Of a stretch of 64,000 nucleotides of DNA, positions 26,256 through 38,340 are shown piece by piece. This DNA is from Hydra vulgaris. Its lineage: Eukaryota; Cnidaria; Hydrozoa; Anthoathecata; Hydridae. Positions within the stretch are counted from its first letter, which is position 1. Each line of letters begins with the position of its first letter. The position numbers and the translations under genes are program-made. The DNA lies in assembly GCF_038396675.1 (NCBI RefSeq), contig NC_088921.1, positions 36,280,001-36,344,000 on the forward strand, given 5' to 3'. The notes below the pieces were generated by a model that worked only from the letters and a program-made list of their open reading frames with translations, had not been told where the DNA came from and did not search any database.

Positions 26256-26412
26256 GGTCATCCATAAATTACGTAACGCAATTTCCGACCATTTCCCCCC
26301 CCCCCTCCCCTCGTCACAAAGTCTTAACACTTAAGTAGCATGTTTTGTATGAGTCCGTCACAAAACCTTCGAAACCCCCTCCCCCTAATAGCGTGACGTA
26401 ATTTATGGACGA
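26256..26412. mobile_element. MITE with about 26-bp TIRs
   Basis: GGGGTCATCCATAAATTACG with TAACGC and the inverted GCGTGACGTAATTTATGGAC with GAACCC form the ends. The interior is C/G-homopolymer rich with GTCACAAA repeats. It is about 157 bp with no ORF. It sits at the 5' side of the Transib relic. Confidence 0.75.
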
Positions 26413-26414
26413 AC

Positions 26415-27500
26415 CCAAATGATAAATCTAAAGAAAACTTTAATAACATTTAAATGTAAATTCCGATCAAAGTTGCGGAAATATTCAAGAACCTTTTCAA
26501 GACTTTTAGAACACGAGCGAACTTGGTTGAACAAAGATGAAACCGTTGACAAAATAACTTTGCAGCAGGTCCAGGTAGAAAGTGAAAGAACTGGGAAGAT
26601 TTAGGTTATAGAAGCAGAAGATCTAAGGTAATAACAAATCAACTAAATTCAACCCAGTTAAAAAAATAGTTTACAAGCTTAAATATTAAATAATATCTTG
26701 TTTAACGTTGCCAAATTGGCTGAATATCCTGCTGAAGCATTGGCATTAACTTCAATAAAAAAAACCACTAGAGATCCTAACAAAAAAGACTTCATTGTTC
26801 TCATGAAAAGTGCTACAAACTCTGAAAAAGATAAAATCACGGAGATAAATTTGAAAACCGAAGATGCCTTGAGCTTAAAAATTCAGTGTGACCTTTTTAA
26901 TGAACGGTATCAAATTATTAGAAATTCATCAAAAATACATAATGCAGGTATTTATCCTTCACTTTATGAAACTAAGAATAAGAGACACAAATGTTATTTG
27001 TGTCTCTTATTCTTAGTTTCATAAAGTGAAGGATAAATACCTGCATTATGTATTTTTGATGAATTTCTAATAATTTGATACCGTTCATTAAAAAGGTATC
27101 AAATTATTAGATATTCATCTTAATATCAGTATGCTCCTGTTATTAGTTGAACTCTGAAAGTTTTGTCCAGTATTGCTATGAAACTACAGCTCTTATATTC
27201 AAAAACTATTGCTGGTATGTGATTCCCCCAACTGTTCATAAACTCTTGGAACATGGTGTGTAAATATCTGAGGAATTAAAACTGTCAATTGGTTACTACT
27301 CTGAAGAGTCACAAGAGGCTCTACATATGGAAATTCGCGAAACTAGATTAAACCATACAGCCAAGATACTTAGAAAAAATGTTATGAAAAAACCAATATC
27401 AATACCTGCTGATTAAAGTGATCCTGTAATATCAAATATTTGTTTCAAAAAATACAAGGTTGAAAATGGAAAAAAACTTACCCCAGAAGTTTCATCTTCG
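26415..27500 (+). pseudogene. Transib/RAG1-like transposase relic, internally deleted
   Basis: The N-terminal part (26419-26600) reads KLRKYSRTFSRLLEHERTWL. A shifted frame follows with WEDLGYRSRRSKV. The segment 26700-26990 includes EALALTSIKKTT and YQIIRNSSKIHNAGIYPSL. After a large palindrome (26892-27096) only the C-terminal part remains: IPPTVHKLLEHG, then LSIGYYSEESQEAL and KILRKNVMKK. SEExxEA is the context of the catalytic Glu of Transib and RAG1. The D-D containing middle is missing. The same residues appear in the better copy at 33513-34920. Multiple stops make it non-functional. Confidence 0.65.
26892..27096. repeat. Perfect 101-bp-arm palindrome inside the Transib relic
   Basis: Arms 26892-26992 and 26996-27096 are exact reverse complements around the spacer GTT. 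Immediately afterwards TATCAAATTATTAGATATTC repeats, in direct orientation, a segment of the left arm from about 26908. Confidence 0.97.
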
Positions 27501-28859
27501 TTAATGCTGTAATAATGAAGTAAAGCTTTTTTATTAGTATTAGATTTTCTTTTTTTGTTTTCTTGAAAGAAAAATTAGATAAGATAAATATTTATTTTGT
27601 ATTTAATATATTTTAATATTGTTGTAATATTAAGATATTTTTTGAACCAATTTTTCTTTTTAATTAGTAAATGTTTTGGTTTGAAGAATTTAATTTTTTT
27701 AAATTAAGTCAGTCTTTGTATGCGTAAAAGACTCTAACACGTATACGCGTGTGTAGTACGAGTCTTAGGCACAAAAAATGTTTACATTAAAAAATATATG
27801 GTATTCTTTTATATGGTATCTTGGATCAAGGAATACGATTTTTTTATTTAAATCAAATTTTGCACGCGTAAATGACGTAAATGACACTTACACTCGTAAA
27901 CGCACGTTGTATTATTAGCTTTATCTAGAAATATAGCACTATATTAGAACTATGCACCTGGTATATCAATGTATAGCATATATATGGTAAATGTTTTACC
28001 ACATTGTATGTATACATGGGCTAAGCCTAGGAATTTCGGTTACTCCGGCCGAAATTCTACAAATAATTCTGGCAAATGCAGCTTGTCATGGTGGTTAAAG
28101 TTCTAGATCAGAGCCGAGAGGCACGAGGTTCAATACTGCCCAATAAACGACATTTATAAGAAAGGAACTTCCTAGTCAAAGTTGTGTTTAACTTAAAATT
28201 TTTTGTTTTTTGTCTTATTCGTCACCTTACCCCATGTTCCTTTACAACTAAAAATTTTCAATAGTACCCTTTATATTCCATTTCAATATTAAATTAACGT
28301 GAACCAAATTTTTTAACAAAAACTGACTAGAGTATATTTTTTACCAGAGTATATTTTTTTCCCAGCTTAATATACATTTTTTTTAAATATTTATCTTTTT
28401 TAGTTCTTTATTTACTAAATTTTATACTTATAAAGAATCATGTAATTTAACTGATTAAATAAGTCAGTCAACCAATTTGAGAGAAAATCAAGTTACCATT
28501 ACATAGTGGTCCAGGAGCATGCCATAAATACAAAATAATTATTTATTTATAATAAAAACAATTAAAAAATTAAACTATATATGTTTTGTGAAAACCAGAT
28601 TTAATTTTTTAAGGTCCGTAATTTAAAAAAAAATTTATCTAAGGAGGGTTTGAAATTCAAAAATTGAAGAAAATTACATTTTTTTTGCACAAAATCCGGT
28701 CTATCATCTTTTATACATGCTAACTCCAGCCGATGTCACAGATATACCAATTTTTTTTTAGATATTCTTATAAAAAATGGATAATCAACTTAAAGTAATT
28801 TAAAATATACAATTCTATAAAAAAGATACAATTAACCGTAAGTTTTTTATTATAAATTT
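27501..28859. other. AT-rich non-coding stretch
   Basis: No coding signal is seen. It contains a weak hairpin at 27727-27766 (AAGACTC...GAGTCTT) and the tRNA-like segment at 28085-28145. Confidence 0.5.
28085..28145 (+). other. tRNA-like pol III promoter segment
   Basis: GTGGTTAAAGTTCTAGAT (A-box-like) and CGAGGTTCAATACTGCCC (B-box-like) are about 30 bp apart. It is likely a SINE head; no functional tRNA folds from it. Confidence 0.4.
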
Positions 28860-31010
28860 TTTATTATAAATTTTTTGAAAATAAAACTTTGATCAATCAG
28901 GAATATTTTCGTCCTGGTTTGCCCACCTTGAAATTTTTTGTGTTTGAAAAAATGTTTATTCCTAACTTGTCTTTTGTTTTTCCTGTTCTGGTGAAAAAAA
29001 GAAACGATCATTTTCACATAAATGGCTACTTGAATATTCCTGGTTAACTTACTCACAGATTGAAGATGGATCATACTGCCTTCCATGTACACTGTTGGGT
29101 AGCAGTATTCCAAACAATATTAAAGGTTTTTGAATAATAGTTGTTAATCAACTTTATTCAAAAATCTTTTGCAATATGGGGTAATGCATCTCGTGCTTAT
29201 ATGGATCACAATAATAGTTGTTGATTTCATCAAATGTCAATGCATTTTCTTAACATGCTGCAATCTAGACCTAATTCAAAAAATCTGCTTAAAGTTGACA
29301 TCGATAATCTCAGAAAAAAACTTAATATAAGTAATCAAAATAAATTAATTCCAATTATAAAAACAATTATTTTTCTTGGTTGCAACGATATTGCTTTTCG
29401 AGGTCATTGTGATGACAGTAAGTATCATCCAGAGATTGGAGAAACATGTAAAGACAACATTGGTATAGGTAACTTTGTAGAGCTTTTAAATTTTCGTGTT
29501 GAAGCAGGTGATAAAGTTCTTGAGCACCATATTCGTTCTGCTCCTTAAAATGCAAACTATATATCTAAAACTGCACAAAACGAACTTGTTGAATGCTGTG
29601 GAAAAATAATTGAAGAAGTTCTAATTAAGAAAATTAAAAAGTCAGGTTTTTTTTTTTCTTGTGTGATGGAGCCTCTAATTATTCTAATATTGAACAGCTA
29701 TCTCTAGTTGTAAGATACATTAACTGTGATATTGTTATTTGTGAAGACTTTCTACGGTTTATTGAATGTAAATCTGGTACAACTTGTCTTAGTCTTGCGC
29801 AAAATATAATTTCTGCAATTGATGATCTTGATCTTGATATCCAAAAATGTAGAGTTCAAGGATGTGATGGTGCTGGGGCAATGTCTGGTAAATTAAAAGA
29901 TATTTCATCTAAAATTAAATTTATCAATTCAAAGGCAATTTTTGTTCACTGTGCATGCCATAAACTTAACTTAGTTATTAGTAAATCATGCAATGTTCGG
30001 AGTGTTAGAAATGTTCTTGATCAAATCAAAGATATTTCATACTTTTTTAACTTATTACCTAAACATGCCAGCTGTCTCAATAAATTCTAAGAAACTTAGA
30101 GATCTGGATGTTTTTTTTGATAACTACATATCCGTTTTTCATTCGATGGAAGAAATGGCATACAATGAAGTAAGAGTTATAATATTGATACTTCTTCAGA
30201 AGCTTCATGTTTTTTTAAATCTTATGACAAATTTTTCTTTTATTGTAAATTTAGTTTTAACAAAACAAATAATGGAGTATTTCTATGCCAACATTGTTGT
30301 TCTCCAAACTAAAGCATTTGATATATCACAACAGTGTAATGGAGTAAACTGATTAAAAACTCAAATTTTAGATTTAAAAAAAATATTGATGTCTATCATA
30401 ACGAATGGTACTTAATTGCTCTTGATCTAGCTGAGACTCTTGATGTTTCAGAAGTTAAACCAAGGCTCTGCGGCATAAAAATTTATAGAGATAATTATCC
30501 CTCTGACACAGTTTCAGATTATTTCAAATATTCCATCACATCTCCTCTTCCAGATAATTTATTTAATGAATTAAAAAATAGATTTGATGAAGGTGAGATG
30601 GTTAAACAAAGGTTTATCTGATATTCCTGCAACTGTTGTAAAAAAAAAAAAAATGTTTTTCGAAGTCTCCCACAAATCTAATTCATGCTGAATTAGATTT
30701 GTGGGAAACATTTTGGAATAATCAATCTGTGATCCTTTCACAGATTGATTACAGAGACTTTAAAGTCTATTGATATGAGGGGTTTCCCAAGCATTAGGGA
30801 AAGTTTTTTTAGTAATGGGAACAATTCCAATTACTACATGTGAATGCGAGAGGAGCATTTCTATTATACGCAGACTGAAGACTTATATGCGAAGCTGCAT
30901 GACAGAGTCAAGGTTTAATTCTTTAGCTTTGATGTCTATTCATCAAGAAATAATTCCTGATGTAGAAAGAGTTTTGAGTATTTTTTCTATTTTAGGGTAA
31001 CAACGCTTAG
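28860..31010 (+). pseudogene. hAT transposase relic (TTF-finger/DUF4371 type)
   Basis: Consecutive broken frames follow the order of ZMYM1-like hAT proteins. A TTF-type zinc-finger end near 29050-29110 reads DGSYCLPCTLLGSSI. The DUF4371 region at 29234-29650 contains KTIIFLGCNDIAFRGHCDD, NFVELLNFRVEAGDKVLEHH and NELVECCGKIIEE. The RNase-H-like region at 29659-30090 contains SNIEQLSLVVRY, CRVQGCDGAGAMSG and FVHCACHKLNLVIS. The hAT dimerisation tail at 30815-31000 contains TTCECERSISIIRRLKTYMR. At least four frameshifts or stops and two small palindromes (30669-30705, 30720-30750) break it. A hAT-like end (GCATCCGCCCCTG) at about 31714-31726 may be its right terminus; the left end was not found. 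Confidence 0.8.
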
Positions 31011-31167
31011 AGTTGGTTTTTGCCTAATATTAATTTATTAATTTCTTTTTTGTTTATTGACTATATTCGTGTATTTTATTTTATATTTAAGTTTATATTA
31101 TATTTAGTGAAAATTAGAAAAAACAACATAAAAAATTAAAAAAAAACTATTAAAAAAGTTTGGCCTA

Positions 31168-31295
31168 ACTGCCTATCAAGAAAAGGTAAGAATCCATAAA
31201 TGGAGGGCTAACCTAAGGCAACAATACAAATACTTTGCACTAAGTGCCTATCAATAAAAGGAAAGAATCCAGAAATGGAGAGTTAACCTTAGGCC
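31168..31295. repeat. Direct repeat, about 53-bp units
   Basis: Two copies of TGCCTATCAAKAAAAGGWAA plus GAATCCAKAAATGGAG, about 72 bp apart, downstream of the hAT relic. Confidence 0.8.
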
Positions 31296-31499
31296 TCATG
31301 ACAGTTTACAGATGGAGTGCTAAGTCCTATGGCTTACCGTCTCGTTGGTGCACTTCGTTAAATAAGTTAGATAAATAAAAAGTGTCTAATTTATGAACAG
31401 AATGGCCAAGGCAAACTTTTCATTAGTTTTGTTTTATATGGATAATTGATAAACAATGCCAAGTAAGTAATAATAAAGTAATTATGTCGCTTTGATGAC

Positions 31500-31575
31500 G
31501 AATTACTAAAATATAGCGCGATTTACTAAAATATAGCGCGATTTACTAAAATATAGCGCGAATTACTAAAATATA
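31500..31575. repeat. 20-bp tandem repeat, about four copies
   Basis: Copies of ATTACTAAAATATAGCGCG-type sequence, followed by a hairpin GGTTGCAAAAAATAGGCGATATTTTTTGCAACC. Confidence 0.9.
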
Positions 31576-31879
31576 GGTTGCAAAAAATAGGCGATATTTT
31601 TTGCAACCTTTACACCACCACCCCCTCCTCGCTGGTCCGGGGGAGGGGTTTACAAAAAAATATCGCCGACTATATTTTGGCAACTCGAAAAAAAACAGGC
31701 ATTACCCACAAAAAATCCTGCATCCGCCCCTGTCAATAGTTATTTAATGGTGAAACCAATTTTAAATATGAGGAACAAAGATATCTTCGATTTCTTAATT
31801 AAAGGAAAATATGAGAATAAATGTGAAAGTTTAATTAGTAAGGAAGCAAAAACCGAAATTCGTAAATTAATTGCTCAAT

Positions 31880-33000
31880 TTTGATTTTTCATCCAGCTTC
31901 TAAAAAAAACTTCTGCCTTGCGATTTACCATTACTTTTTATTGACAAAACTCTAATAAAAAGAGTAATTAATACAAACATTTTGGGTATCTATATCAATG
32001 AAAACCTTAATTGGAAATATCACATAGAATTCTTGTGTAAAAAAGTTGCTAAAAGTTTAGGAATATCATATAAAGCTAGAAGTGCTTAAATAAACGTAGT
32101 TTAACTCAATTATATTACTCCTTTATCCATTGTCATTTAAACTATGCAAATATTGCTTGGTGTAGTGCTAATAAATCCAAACTTAGGCCTCTTTATCGTC
32201 AACAAAAGCATGTAGCTCGTCTTATTAATTTTAAAGATAGATTTGCTCATGCCAAATCTCTCTTATTTGAAATGAAAATTCTTGATATATATCAGCTAAA
32301 TGTTTTTAATATTCTTTGTTTTATGTACAATTGTAAAACTAACTCCAACCCAGTTTCTTCCCATAATTTATATACCTTAAAAGATAAAAATAAATACAAC
32401 TAAAGAAATGATAATTTAATTCGTCAACCATTTTTTCAAACTAATTTTGGAAAATCAAGCATTTCTTTTCGTAGAGCTTCTCTTTGAATTAAAATAGTTT
32501 TAAACCATTTTGACTTTTCTTTGGAATGGAGTTATCTCTCATTCAAAAAAAAGCTTAAGGAAATCATTTTTTCTATTGATGATATGTTTTTGTATTTTTG
32601 AACATTGAATAATTAACATTGTTATTTTTTATGCAGTGATGTAACTGAATATGTATATGAATGCTCTTAAATTTTTCTTGTGCTTTATACACTTGATCAT
32701 GTATGTATGGATTTGATTTTTATGAAATTTTTAAATTTACGAATGGTTCTCGATGAAGACTTGATGGTCTTCTGCGAGTGTCCGCTTCCTTTTTATTTAT
32801 TAAATCAAATACTTGTACATTTTTTGTTTATTTATATTTTCTAGTTGTAAAAGGATTTTTTATTCTTAACGATTTAATTCATTTGTATAACGACTTTTAT
32901 ACTTTGTATAAATTTTAAGTTTCAAGTTCTTCATCAGCGGTTCTCTGTGACAAGACCTCATGGTCTTCTTTGAGTATCCGTAAAAGTAAAAACTTCTTTT
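31880..33000 (+). pseudogene. CR1-like LINE 3' fragment
   Basis: Frames with stops encode the region after the RT: KRVINTNILGIYINENLNW, then SLTQLYYSFIHCHLNYANIA, KSKLRPLYRQQKHVARLINF and LYTLKDKNKYN. These are close to the better copy at 47150-48080. The 3' UTR has GGTTCTCGATGAAGACTTGA and GGTCTTCTGCGAGTGTCCGC, an inverted-repeat motif repeated once more at 32938-32985. It is 5' truncated. Confidence 0.75.
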
Positions 33001-33512
33001 AGTTTAGAAAAAACGCGACAAATAATGAACTTGGCTGAATTTTAGTAATTTGTTGTCACTTTTTATCAAAAAAAAATCGAAAAAATATATTTCTAATATT
33101 TATTAACAAGTAAAAACATTGTTAGACTATTATAAAAACAAAAAAAATATTCCTTAAACTTTATGTAAAATGAAAGTGAGATAATTAAGTCTTACAAAAA
33201 AATGGCAAAGAAATATTAGAGAAGATGTTTTAACGTTTAATGTTTTACGTCATCACTTTAATAACGTAAACAAAAATTTACGTGAAAAACTAGAAAAAGT
33301 TGCTAAATATGCCTATGTTATGCAATAAGTTTGAAAACATATTGCTTAACATAGCTGTTACATAAAATAATATTATAATATTAATTTGCATAAAAGGTTG
33401 AAATTTCAATATATTATGTCATCTATCAAAAATATTACGTATTGCATTTAATATTGGTACAATTTACAATAAAAATGCATTAAAAACAAACATTTCATGA
33501 AAAAAACATACC

Positions 33513-34920
33513 TTGACTATCCGTCAAGAAGCCTTAGATAAAGGTTGCATGTTATACTCTGTCTACAATTTTATTGTAAAAGTTAAAAGTGATTGCATTC
33601 CAGATTCCGGAATTGTCACTTTAAAATACAGTGCTCCTGTGAATCTTCAAGGAATAATGGATCACACTACAAACAGGATTTGGAAAGTTATAGATAAATC
33701 AAAACTACCTGAGCCTTGCAATACTCTTCTTCTTATAAGCAAAGTCGGATTTGATGGTTTATCTGGACAGTCTGTTTATAAACAGAGAACTGAAGATGAT
33801 GAGGACAGATTGCCAGTTCCAGTTGAAGAATCTTTGTTTCTTTCGTGTACAGTTTCTGAGCAACTTAAAGTACAAGAAACTAATGTTATTCTTTGGACTA
33901 ACCCCAAAACATCCTCAACCCAATGTTGTTGTCCTGTTTGAATGAAATACATTAAACTGTTTGAATGAAATACATTAAAATCAAAAAATTGTTAAAGCAG
34001 AATATGATTTTTTTATGTCAACTGAACCCAGAACAACAACCATAGACTTATTTCATATCAAGTTAGAATATACAATGATTGATGGGAAAGTTTCCGCTCT
34101 TCTTTCTCCATTAAGTAATTCTTATAAAGTTTACAATATGTGGAATAAATCCTGAAAAAATGAATGACTTTGTAATTGCTTACAATAGGCAACCAAATCA
34201 GATGTCTTTGGACCTTGGAATTTTCCATCTCTGGATTCGTTGTTTTGAACGTCTGTTACATATTGGACAGAGAAGAAGACCATGGTACAATGATTGCGGA
34301 TTTTTTCATTCAAACACTACTGAAAAGAAAAAAATAGTTGGAAGTAGAAAAAAGAAATTCAGGAAAACATTAAAGATTTTTTATTAAAGAAAACACTCGG
34401 ACTTGTTGTTGATGTACCAATGAGTGGTGACTCTGGTACATCCAATGATGGAAACACAGCAAGAAGGGCATTTAGAAATCATGAAATTTTTGCTGAAATA
34501 ATTGAAATTAAAAAGGGTCTTGTTAAAAGAATTTTCATCATACTTTGTGTATTGTTCTGCAAGCACCCAATTGATTCAGATAAACTAGAAATATATTGCA
34601 AATACACATTTAAGATATTTGTAGCATACTTTAAATGGTACTCTATGCCTGTTGGAGTGCACAGGATGATTGTCTATTCACACCAGGTTGTAAAAGACAT
34701 GCCAGTTCCAATTGGCTTCTTATCTGAAGAAGCCCAGGAAAATAGAAACAAAGATGTTAAAAATTTCTAAAAACATTTCACAAGAAAATTTTCTAGAAAA
34801 ATTACAAATGAAGATGTAATACGAAGATTTCCTTTCAGACCCCTTTATTACTTCTATCAGGCAAAGTTCTGAATCAAAGAAAGAATTTGCTCTTCCAGCA
34901 GAATGTTTAGACCTTTTGTA
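33513..34920 (+). pseudogene. Transib/RAG1-like transposase relic
   Basis: Three blocks carry the RAG1/Transib catalytic triad contexts. LISKVGFDGLSGQSVYKQ has the first Asp codon at 33753. TMIDGKVSALLSPL has the second Asp codon at 34081, followed after a frameshift by ICGINPEKMND, the zinc-binding-like segment. PIGFLSEEAQENRNKDVKNF at about 34713-34770 holds the catalytic Glu. Between them, VIRRFP, HLWIRCFERLLHIG and SGTSNDGNTARRAF also fit, GNTARR paralleling a conserved RAG1 segment. A 20-bp duplication at about 33937-33977, stops and frameshifts disable it. Terminal CACWGTG-type repeats were not found. The family assignment is from motif recall. Confidence 0.7.
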
Positions 34921-35679
34921 ATTTTATTATTTCAATTATATACTTCATATCAAACTATTTGAAGTATTAATAGTATGGCTCCTAAACAGATTTACTTTAT
35001 TTGAAGAAATCATTTTTAGCACCTTTTTTTTGAGTAGGGATGTGACACCTGTTTCATAGCAATTTTTTAAAAATCAAACCATTTATTATTATGTATTTTA
35101 AAATAGCTCAGTTTAGTAAAAAAACTTAAATTTTTAAGTATTAAAATAAAAATGTATTTTTATTTTTATTACTTTAATTACGCTTTCTTTTTAAGTTGTC
35201 AAATGTTCTTGCTGTGCTCCAATATGCACAGAATATTCATGTCTAGCTAATAATAAAATATGTGTCCTTGATGATTATGTTTATTAATCGACCAGAAAGT
35301 CAAACTATTGAAATCAGTATAATAGAAATAAGTTAAACATATAGATCAAAAAATAAATGCAAAAAACATGTGACATGTTGTGTAATGCGTTCTTGGTGTG
35401 TTATTTTAGAGTTTGTTTAATCTATACACTAATATTCGTAATATTTGTAAGTGTATCATATATCATGGAAATTATTAAATTAATTTGAATATTATCATGT
35501 AACATGTGTCATATGTTGTGCTTGCTTTTTGCCCTTGGTGTGCTTCTCTACATGTTTATACAATCTACCAAGGTGTCATAAATGTAAAATTTGTCCTCCA
35601 GAGAATTTAGTTGAAAGGTATTCCAAAAAAATTTTTGTTAATTAAATGTTAAATGTAAGTTATTACCCTATGTGTTCAT
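34921..35679. other. AT-rich non-coding stretch
   Basis: No coding or repeat structure stands out. Confidence 0.5.
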
Positions 35680-35687
35680 AGTGCTCT

Positions 35688-36093
35688 TAAGGACGGATCC
35701 TTAGGGTTGGGGGGGGGGGTGTAGGTCAACCCCCTACTCCTTATATATCTTGAAAATATTTTTTTTTGTAAATTTATATTTAACTGAACAATTATTTAAA
35801 AAGTAATAAAAAGTTTTAATGAATCTGAATTGCGCAAAATAAAAAAAAAATAAAAAAAATCGCATCGATATAATTTCATAGTCACATAAATTTAATAAAA
35901 GATAAAGGTTCTAAAAAATTAATTAAAAACATGATAACCGCCCCTCCCCCTACTTAACTGGATAGTTTGGATCAACTAAACCAACCCCACTCCCACCCCC
36001 TCATTCTTTTCTAAATGGCCTGATGGACCGAATCAAAAAAAGTTTTAAACGCTCCTCACCCCTTCCTTTTTAGGTGGTCTGGATCCGCCCCTG
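35688..36093. mobile_element. hAT-type MITE with 8-bp target duplication
   Basis: The ends TAAGGACGGATCC and GGATCCGCCCCTG are inverted (consensus CAGGGGCGGATCC, a widespread hAT terminus). Flanking octamers AGTGCTCT (35680-35687) and AGTGTTCT (36094-36101) match at 7 of 8 positions. It is 406 bp, with G- and C-runs near the ends and no ORF. Confidence 0.82.
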
Positions 36094-38340
36094 AGTGTTC
36101 TGCACATATATGATATTTATTCAATCAAACAAAAATGTATTATCAGTGCAGGTGACTATTTATAATTAATAGAAAATTAAAAACTAAATACGAAATACGC
36201 GTCACATTTTTACTATTCGTTATTTCATTTGTCCTTGGTTTCGTGTTATTAGTGTATTCTTCAGAGGTATGACAACCGACAATACAATAATAGTTATTGT
36301 TGGCCAAGGTATAATGAACATTCAACGAAAATTTTAGCTTTTAAGCTTCAAAAATGGCGAGTATATGATTTTTGCCTCAAAAGTGACACTTCTGAAAAAC
36401 ATCTTAATGTGTTTTTTATTTTGCTTCAGTCTAACTTTGTCTAATTTTGTCTAATGTTTAATCGTTTTAATTGTCTAATCCTTTTCTAATTTTGTCTAAT
36501 GTTTAATCGTTTTAATTGTCTAATCCTTTTCTAATTTTGTCTAATGTTTAATCGTTTTAATTGTCTAATCCTTTTCTAATTTTGTCTAATGTTTAATCGT
36601 TTTAATTGTCTAATCCTTTTCTAATTTAAAACATTTTTTCGTTATACGCGACAAATGTTCACAGTTATATCATATATGTTAAACATTAAATTAGTTTAAT
36701 AAAATTATATAAAACTAATGCTATAAATTAAACTTCTATTTTTCAAAAAACCATTATAAAGAGATAATAGAATGATTTTTTTGTTAAAAATTAAAAAATT
36801 TATATATATCTTTAAAAGGTTATATGTGACGCATTTAACCAAAATCGTAATTAAATCGCAACATATCAAACAGTATAAAATGAAAAAAAAAACTGATCAA
36901 ATCTAATTTTCTTTTAAATTGGAATTTTTGCCAATAAAAATTACTAAAAGACTTTTTAAGCATAAATTAAACCCAAGTAATCGATAAAGTTTGTATTTTT
37001 TTAGTGATTTTGTACAACCTATCGTTTTAAAATTTTGTGATTACTTAAAATTGATGATTAATTTTAAAATGATTATTAAAATAGAATGTATTTTTCATTC
37101 ACAAAGTCATCATTATGTTATTTACTTTAATCTAAGACTTTAGTACTAGTAATTATTAACAAAACGTGCGATCATGAAGAAATAAAAAGAAATTAAAAGA
37201 AATGGCTAGCTATGGAGTTTTGATTTTTATATACCGCATCTTTAGCCGCATTTTTCTCGGAATCGCAATTGTGAAATGTGACATATTTTTGATTATAACT
37301 TCAGATAGAATCAGGATAGAGTATTTTAGTGTCATTTTGAAGCTCGCACATTTAAAATGATGAACAAAACTCATATTATGTCATTTTTGACATAACGATG
37401 CTTTTAGTCAAAAGGGTCACACATTAGTAAAAAAATATTTGTCTAAATTCAATATAAAGCCAAGATTTAAACAAGGTACAAACAAGTCTAATATGATGCA
37501 GGGTTTATTTGTTTTGATTTAAAAAGCTGACATTAAAACGTCATGAGTCCAAACTTCATCAGCTTAAACGTCAAAGTGTTTTTGAACAGCTAATTTACGT
37601 CAATCTTTTTGTACCAAGTTTTTTTTAAATCATTTTTTAAAGAAATGTTTTTTCACTAGTTTTAAAATACTCTCTTGAGATTTACCAAAGAGTTTATTTA
37701 TACTTTGAATTTAAAAATGAATAACATTTCGTTTTCTGATAAATAACATAACGTTCCCCGATAAACCATTACTGCTTTTTGAGTTTTTTATTATCCAATA
37801 ACTTAGATAAATAAAAAAAACTTCTAAATTTGTTTACAACATCATTATGTAACTCCCTTATTTACCTCTAACATGTTTACTTTACGCCTTTAACACCCTT
37901 ATCTCAACTAATTGTTTAACCCATTCCCATCTTTGTTACTTAAAAACACTTTTGAAAATTAAAGTTGCTTATTAAAAATACCAAAAGAAAATTTTGAGAA
38001 TTTTTTTTTTACTTTTATTACCAATCTCACCGTTATATTTGATAAAGAAGAACGATGTTAATATAATGACGGCTGTTTTTAAAAAGATTACGTTACGTCT
38101 CATCTCTAATGTCTAACAATGATTTTAGCAATATTTATATAATTAAAAAAAGTTAATTATATAAAAATAATTAAAAACACGCAACAGTATTTATTCATTC
38201 AGATTATTGTCAAATTTTAACACAGACGTGGGAAGGATACGAGTTTCATTTAAATTATCACGGAAATGACGTCGTTACCAATGCAAACATTATGATATAA
38301 ACATTTTATCTTTTTAAAATTACGGAAAAATACAAAAGCA
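36094..38340. other. AT-rich non-coding stretch upstream of paralog 2
   Basis: No coding signal apart from the minisatellite at 36440-36625. TGACGTCG at about 38268, some 70 bp before the ORF at 38341, is a near-match to a CRE site, but a single hit is weak evidence. Confidence 0.5.
36440..36625. repeat. 45-bp tandem repeat, four copies
   Basis: Virtually identical copies of TCTAATGTTTAATCGTTTTA plus ATTGTCTAATCC and CTTTTCTAATTTTG start at 36450, 36495, 36540 and 36585. Confidence 0.95.

Noticed and set aside
36440..36625. Possible CRISPR-like array of 45-bp repeats
   Set aside because: The units are contiguous with no unique spacers and the genome is eukaryotic, so it is a minisatellite. 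The same applies to 3763-3850 and 15495-15590.
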